NCBI RefSeq assembly: GCF_041381155.1
Contig: NC_091134.1
Coordinates: forward strand, 41,685,338 to 41,749,337
Reading direction: 5' to 3'
Length of the DNA: 64,000 nucleotides
Source of the DNA: Argopecten irradians
Lineage: Eukaryota > Mollusca > Bivalvia > Pectinida > Pectinidae
In this document: one piece after another, positions 58,924 through 64,000 of the stretch
Layout: the number at the start of each line of letters is the position of its first letter
Position numbering within the stretch: position 1 is the stretch's first letter
Program-made: the position numbers and the translations under genes
Notes under the pieces: model-generated
The model's database searches: none
The model's input: the letters and a program-made list of their open reading frames with translations, nothing else
What the model was told of the DNA's origin: nothing

Positions 58924-60107
58924 GACATTTCTCAAAAATGTGCAAGACTAAACCCGAAGCGTACCAGGGAACACCAAAACACAAAGGAAAGACACCAAGC
59001 AAACAAAAGGTACGTTTAGTTGAAACAAGTGATGATGACTATGCTTTTTCAATTGGTGACGATTGTAAACAACCCACAGTTCCAGTCAGCATTGGAGGGA
59101 TACATGACGTGCCTATGATTATTGACTCTGGTTCCAGCTGTAACGTTATAAATAAACAGCTATGGGAAAATTTGAAAACCAAACATGTAGACTGTGTGTC
59201 GAGAAAATCTGAAAAGAAACTCTACGTGTACGGAAGTGAGAAATCCATGGACGTAATGGGATGTTTCGTGGCACAAGTCTCAGTGGGTAACAACGGTAGG
59301 TCTATAAGCGCAGAATTCACCGTAGTGAAAGAGAAAGGTCAAGCCCTGCTGGGTTACAAGACGGCAACTGAACTGGGTGTATTGAAAATTGGTGTCAATA
59401 ATGTAAACACGGTACAACAATTAGTGCCTGATGAACTTGTACAGAAATACAAATCGTGCTTCAGTGGCCTTGGGAAACTGAAATCTTTTCAACTAAACAT
59501 TTCTATTGATGAGACAGTTAAACCAGTAGCACAGAATATGCGGAGGATACCGTTTGCACTCGGAGATAAACTGGAAGCCAAACTTGAGGAACTTGAGAAA
59601 CTTGATGTGATTGAGAAAGCTGAAGGCCCCACTCCCTGGGTTTCTCCAGTCGTAGTTGTTCCGAAAAGTCAGTCTGATATTCGTCTGTGTGTTGATATGA
59701 GAAGAGCAAATGAGGCGATCATCAGAGAACGACACCCTATACCTACAGTAGAAGAGGTACTGTATGATTTGAACAAAAGTACAGTGTTCAGTAAGTTGGA
59801 CATTAAGTGGGCATTCCATCAACTTGAACTTAGTGAAGCGTCCAGGTTGATTACTACATTTGTTACTCACCAAGGGCTGTATCGCTATAAGAGACTCATG
59901 TTTGGGATTTCTTGTGCACCTGAAATGTACCAACGTGTCATTCAGCAGGCTCTACATGGATGTGCTGGGGTACGCAATATCTTTGATGATATTGTACATG
60001 CTCCTACAGTTGAGGAACACGATGCAAGATTAGAGGCTCTACTCCAGACAATTCAGGAAAAAGGTTTGACCTTGAATAGAGACAAATGTGAGTTCCGTAT
60101 GACATAG
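58863..60107 (+). pseudogene. pol, first part: zinc knuckle, protease, reverse transcriptase
   Basis: The frame carries CFKCHKIGHF, an aspartic protease site (IDSGSSCNVI, about 59120), and the RT core (VDMRRANEAI, FSKLDIKWAFHQ, MFGISCAPEMYQ and the FDDI catalytic box near 59980). It is interrupted by a TAG at 60105-60107 shortly after the RT palm, and the same frame resumes at once. Confidence 0.85.
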
Positions 60108-61444
60108 TTGATGTTTATGGGACATTTGTTATCAGCCAGAGGAATTGGTCCAGACGAGGAAAAGGTCAGAGCAGTGATTGAGACTAGACAGCCAAACAGT
60201 CCAGCCGAGGTAAGAAGTTTTCTCGGACTAGTGAACTATGTGGGAAGGTTTATCCCTGATTTGTCTACAGTGGCTGAACCACTTAGTAGGCTCACCAAGA
60301 AAAGTGAACCATTTGTATGGCAAAGCGCACAGGAAACTGCGTTTAGAGAGTTGAAAGCTAGATTAGCTAATACCAAGACCTTGGGGTACTTTGACCGTAA
60401 AGCCAAGACTATCTTAGTCACCGATGCCAGTCCTGTCGAATTGGGCGCTGTCCTTGTGCAGGAAATAAATGGTGAGCATCGCGTTATATGCTACATCAGT
60501 AAGAGCTTGACTAACACAGAGCGTAGATATTCTCAGACGGAACGAGAAGCTCTCGGAATAGTTTGGGCATGTGAGCGGCTACACATGTACTTGTATGGTA
60601 CAGAATTTGAACTACACACAGACCATAAACCACTGGAATGCATTTATTCTGCTACATCTGCTGTCAAGGCAAGTGCTCGTATACACCGTTGGGTTCTGAG
60701 ACTTCAACCCTACCATTACACTGTGAAGTACATACCTGGGTCCAAAAACATAGCAGATAGTTTGTCAAGGCTGATTAGCGACAAGTCCAAGGGATACAAC
60801 TCTGGTAACCTTGAGGATAGTTTCACAGCAGGTGATGATGATGAATATGTGAGATTTGTGGCCAAGACTGCAACACCTAGAGCTATGACTACTCGTGAAA
60901 TAGAGGAAGCGTCTGCAGTAGATCCGGAATTGATCGATGTGAGGAAATGTTTACAGAACAATCAGTGGTACAAGTTGGAGAACAAACACTATCTACCTAT
61001 CAAAGATGAGCTGTGTGTTATAGGAAAACTCGTATTGCGCGGCACCAGGATTTTAATTCCAACCAGTCTGTCCAATAAGATACTAGAGATCGCGCATGAG
61101 GGACACCCTGGTGTAGTTTGTATGAAACGACTTCTCCGTACTAAGGTATGGTGGCCAGGAATAGACAAAGATGTGGAAAGATTTTGTAAAACATGTCATG
61201 CATGTCAAGTAGTTGGTATGCCTCAAGCACCTGAACCAATGAAACCAACAGAACTACCTACTGGCCCATGGCAACACGTATCAGCAGATCTCATGTCGCT
61301 CCCATCTGGAGATTACTTATTTGTGGTTGTAGACTATTACAGTCGATATTATGAGGTCCACACCATGAGGACCGACAACTACGGAAAGGATCATCCGGAG
61401 CTTGAAACAAATATTCATGATTCATGGATTACCAGTCTCTATAA

Positions 61445-61656
61445 GTGGTTAAGATGTCCCGACATATTACCACAAGCCCTCCACCTCTGGGAAGCGGGTT
61501 CGAATCCCATGTGGGGCAGTTGCCAGGTACTGACCGTTGGCCGGTGGTTTTTTTCTCCGGGTACTCCGGCTTTCCTCCACCAACAAACCTGGCACGTCCT
61601 TACATGACCCTGGCTGTTAATAGGACGTAAAAAATAAACAAACCAAACCAAACAAA
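61445..61656 (+). mobile_element. SINE inside the gypsy integrase, 5'-truncated by about 18 bases
   Basis: Starts gtggttaagatgtcccgaca, lacking the first bases of the tRNA-like head, and ends aaccaaaccaaacaaa. An 8-bp target-site duplication, ctctataa, lies at 61437-61444 and 61657-61664. It is therefore younger than the retrotransposon insertion. Confidence 0.9.
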
Positions 61657-62339
61657 CTCTATAACTACAGACAACGGACCACAATTTGTCAGTGGATTGT
61701 TTGCTGATTACCTGCAGAACAGGGGATTGAGCACAGAAGAGTTACGCCCCTTTGGCCGCAAGCTAATGGGGAGGTAGAGAGGCAAAATCGGTCTCTACTA
61801 AAAAGAGTAAGGACAGCCCAGATAGAGAAAAGAGACTGGAGAGAGGAGATAGACAAATATTTGATGTGTTACAGAACAACACCTCATTCTGTTACTGGTG
61901 TGAGTCCAGCTGAACTGTTATTCAAACGCAAGTTGAGGACACGTTTACCAGGAATTGAGGAGTATCCAGGAGAGGATATCGATGTACGCGATCACGACAG
62001 TGAACAAAAAGGAAAAAGGAATATATATGCGGACAGAACGAGAAATGCGAAAGTTAGAAGTGATGTTAACACTGGAGACACTGTTCTTCTAAAGCAGGAG
62101 AGACAAAAATAAACTAACTCCAACATTTGAGGAGGAACCATATAAAGTTGTTACCAGGTCAGGTAACATGGTAGTTGTCGGAAACGATGATGTACAATAC
62201 CGTAGAAACATTACAAAAGTGAAAAGGTACCATGAGCGCGAGAAGGATGTTGGTGAGAGTCAAGAGCAGCCCAATATTCATAGGGAATACAACGCGACAG
62301 AGATGCGCGCTCCAATTGAGATTGAGAATCGGGCAACAT

Positions 62340-62444
62340 CGCGCCAAGACTGTGTAATACCCGGCGATGATTGTGCAACACCTCGCGATGATCGTGCAAC
62401 ACCTCGCGAAGATCGTGCAACACCTCGCGAAGATCGTGCAGCAC
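62340..62444 (+). repeat. 21-bp coding tandem repeat in the gypsy pol tail
   Basis: Five units of seven residues (consensus REDRATP, first units RQDCVIP and GDDCATP). The last three units are nearly identical in DNA. Confidence 0.85.
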
Positions 62445-62716
62445 CCTATGAGCGCCCAGTGAGGTCTACAAGACTTCCGTCGAGGTTCAAAGACTTTGAA
62501 GAGACCATAACATGAACTTGGTTAAAAGTTATTAATCTTACTCGATACATTTACACGTATATTAGTATTGTGTTGCTAAAAGCAGTGTTATATTTTCAGT
62601 TTGTTTTCAAAGACTGTTTAAAAATAAGTTTTGAAGTTTTAGGTGTTCAAGGTTAATGGTTCATAACCAATATGAGAATTGTGAAGGGTGAAGTTATTTT
62701 TCTGGAAAAGGAGGGA

Positions 62717-62888
62717 TGTAGTGTTTGTATCATTTGATAACAATTCATAAATGCTCCCTCGGTATACTTGAAATATAGCATGCTCCCTGAGCATGCGCAA
62801 AGAGTGTAATAAAAGCAAGCGGACACCAGCTTTGTGACATTTGTTTAATCACGACTGATTAGAATCTGAAAACATCTCAAATTGGAAT
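62717..62888 (+). repeat. 3' LTR of the gypsy element
   Basis: Begins TGTAGTGTTTG directly after the polypurine tract and contains gtgtaataaaagcaagcgga. Similarity to the 5' remnant stops near ttggaat, so the last bases are uncertain. Confidence 0.7.
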
Positions 62889-64000
62889 CTTAATTTCATG
62901 GTTATGAAAATTGTATACATTTTCAACCATTCAATAGCTTCAACGTGAAGTGTAGAGCTTTATTTAGGTTCTGTAATGATCTGGTTAAGATGATAGCAGA
63001 TTAGGGTCATATGAGCTTGGTGACGTGTGACGGGGATTAATTAGATCATATTCAATGAAAGGTATATTCTGTAAGTTATGTATCTTCTGGATTTTCTATA
63101 TTTAAAGCAAGTGTTTAAGCTATTTAAGTTTATTTTATGAGATAATCTCAAGCTATATTCTAATTTTTAATTAATTAGGACTTAAAAACGTTAAATAAAA
63201 ACGTCAATTTTCACCCTTTGACCTTTGACCTCTGAAATAACCATGAGCGCTAAAACATCGGATATTCTGAATAGCATACAATATGCAGCTGATCCTAATG
63301 TATCTTCATGCAAAATATTTTGCTTATCACTGAGTGGCCGTTAATCGGCCCAAAGTGATACCCCTCCTTTCTCCACCATTTCAAAGCTTTAGAGTTATGT
63401 TTAGCACTTGATTTGTATTTTGTCACAATCAATTTCAGACGTTTACATCCTAGGGAACATGCATAAATTAGTTCAGATTCAATTAATAGTATCGTTTGTC
63501 AACTAAGTATGACCCATCATCTGGATTTTCCATGTTCAAAGCAAGTGTTTAAGCTATTTAAGTTTGTTTAAAGAGAAAAATTAAGCAACACCTGTATTGC
63601 AAGTATGATGTTAGAATTGTGCATGTTGCCTCATTGCATATCAGAAAAAAGACAACTTAATCTGGAATCTCAATTCTAGTGGCTACCTAGATTAAAATAT
63701 ATTGGATCTCAGTCTCAAACATCATTGAGAAGTTTTTAATCTTTCCTTCCACTACAAACCAGTTATTGTGAAGATGATACTCTCTGATGGTTGGCCCTGC
63801 AGATTGGACACTAGTATCTACTGCCCCTTTTGCATTATCGTAAGAGGCGACTAAATTAAAGATATTATAATTTTTTTTCTTCTTCCTAACTTACTTTCCT
63901 GTTCCTAACGTCTCCCTTGACACCGCCTCACTGAGGATATTCTGTTGAGCGATCGTCCCTGTGAAATAGGCTCTGGGTTTAGTCCCCTGGACGAGACATA
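62889..64000. other. Right end of the window, repeats only
   Basis: A direct repeat of about 55-60 bases with the core aaagcaagtgtttaagctat occurs at about 63080-63140 and 63518-63572. The stretch 63770-63860 (tactgccccttttgcattat then cgtaagaggcgactaa) resembles a dispersed bivalve repeat. No gene is seen. Confidence 0.4.

Larger units (their letters stand above)
60108..62515 (+). pseudogene. pol, second part: RNase H and integrase, interrupted by a SINE
   Basis: RNase H motifs (VTDASPVELGAVL, TEREALGIVWACER, HTDHKPL), the HHCC zinc-binding region (HEGHP...CKTCHACQ) and the first integrase catalytic Asp (SADLMSL) precede a SINE at 61445-61656. After it follow TDNGPQF with the second Asp and PQANGEVERQN with the Glu. 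A frame change lies between these two motifs, and another in an A-run near 62105. The C-terminal tail has a seven-residue repeat at about 62340-62444. Confidence 0.85.
58043..62888 (+). mobile_element. Decayed Ty3/gypsy LTR retrotransposon
   Basis: Order: 5' LTR remnant (58043-58142), likely primer-binding site tggcgacgaggatggga at 58145, gag, protease, RT, RNase H, integrase, polypurine tract aaaaggaggga at 62706-62716, 3' LTR (62717 to about 62888). The integrase-before-LTR order and the PQANGEVERQN motif place it in Ty3/gypsy, close to the K02A2.6-like or Mag-type elements common in invertebrates. Only about 100 bases of the 5' LTR match the 3' LTR; its upstream part is missing. With several coding lesions and an inserted SINE it cannot be autonomous. 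Confidence 0.9.

Overview
This is animal nuclear DNA, most likely from a bivalve mollusc. It is AT-rich, has compact exons in long introns with GT/AG borders and AATAAA signals, carries tRNA-derived SINEs of a type I associate with bivalves, a Ty3/gypsy element and many short TIR elements, and its proteins are cysteine-rich modular secreted proteins. The species cannot be named from the sequence. The first 43 kb hold a tandem, same-strand cluster of related multi-exon genes (A to D). A (205-1808) is only the 3' end of a gene. B (6490-16264), C (22390-29140) and D (31357-42825) each have 11 exons and the same order of parts: signal peptide, ShK-like domain, ten-cysteine Ly6/uPAR (LU, three-finger) domain, Thr/Pro-rich mucin-like linker, second ShK-like domain, second LU domain, second Thr/Pro linker, and a C-type-lectin-like domain (CTLD) at the C terminus. 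No membrane segment or GPI signal is visible, so the products should be secreted. C and D have open frames through all splice junctions (706 and 494 residues by exon arithmetic). B has one extra base in exon 4. A ends in a canonical six-cysteine ShKT domain in place of the CTLD. I know of no described family with this ShK-LU-ShK-LU-CTLD order, so the cluster is the main candidate for something new. Introns and spacers of the cluster are full of mobile DNA: TTAA-flanked TIR elements, a TIR element whose right end has grown into a 57-bp tandem array, a MITE family with GAGTTATCTG ends, a 1.2-kb fold-back palindrome between B and C, a near-perfect 40-bp-stem hairpin in D intron 3, and a roughly 2.6-kb, 25-bp minisatellite in D intron 7 with a 1,300-bp higher-order repeat. 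Downstream, 46065-48330 (minus strand) is a broken relative of large cysteine-rich ectodomains such as those of mollusc Mth/adhesion-type GPCRs. An internally deleted copy lies at 50140-50340. The stretch 48.4-58.0 kb has no convincing gene and holds diverged repeats. At 58043-62888 is a decayed Ty3/gypsy retrotransposon (gag, protease, RT, RNase H, integrase) whose integrase is split by a SINE with target-site duplication. The last kilobase holds only repeats. Exon borders were read by eye from splice consensus, reading phase and agreement between paralogues. No transcript or database evidence was available.
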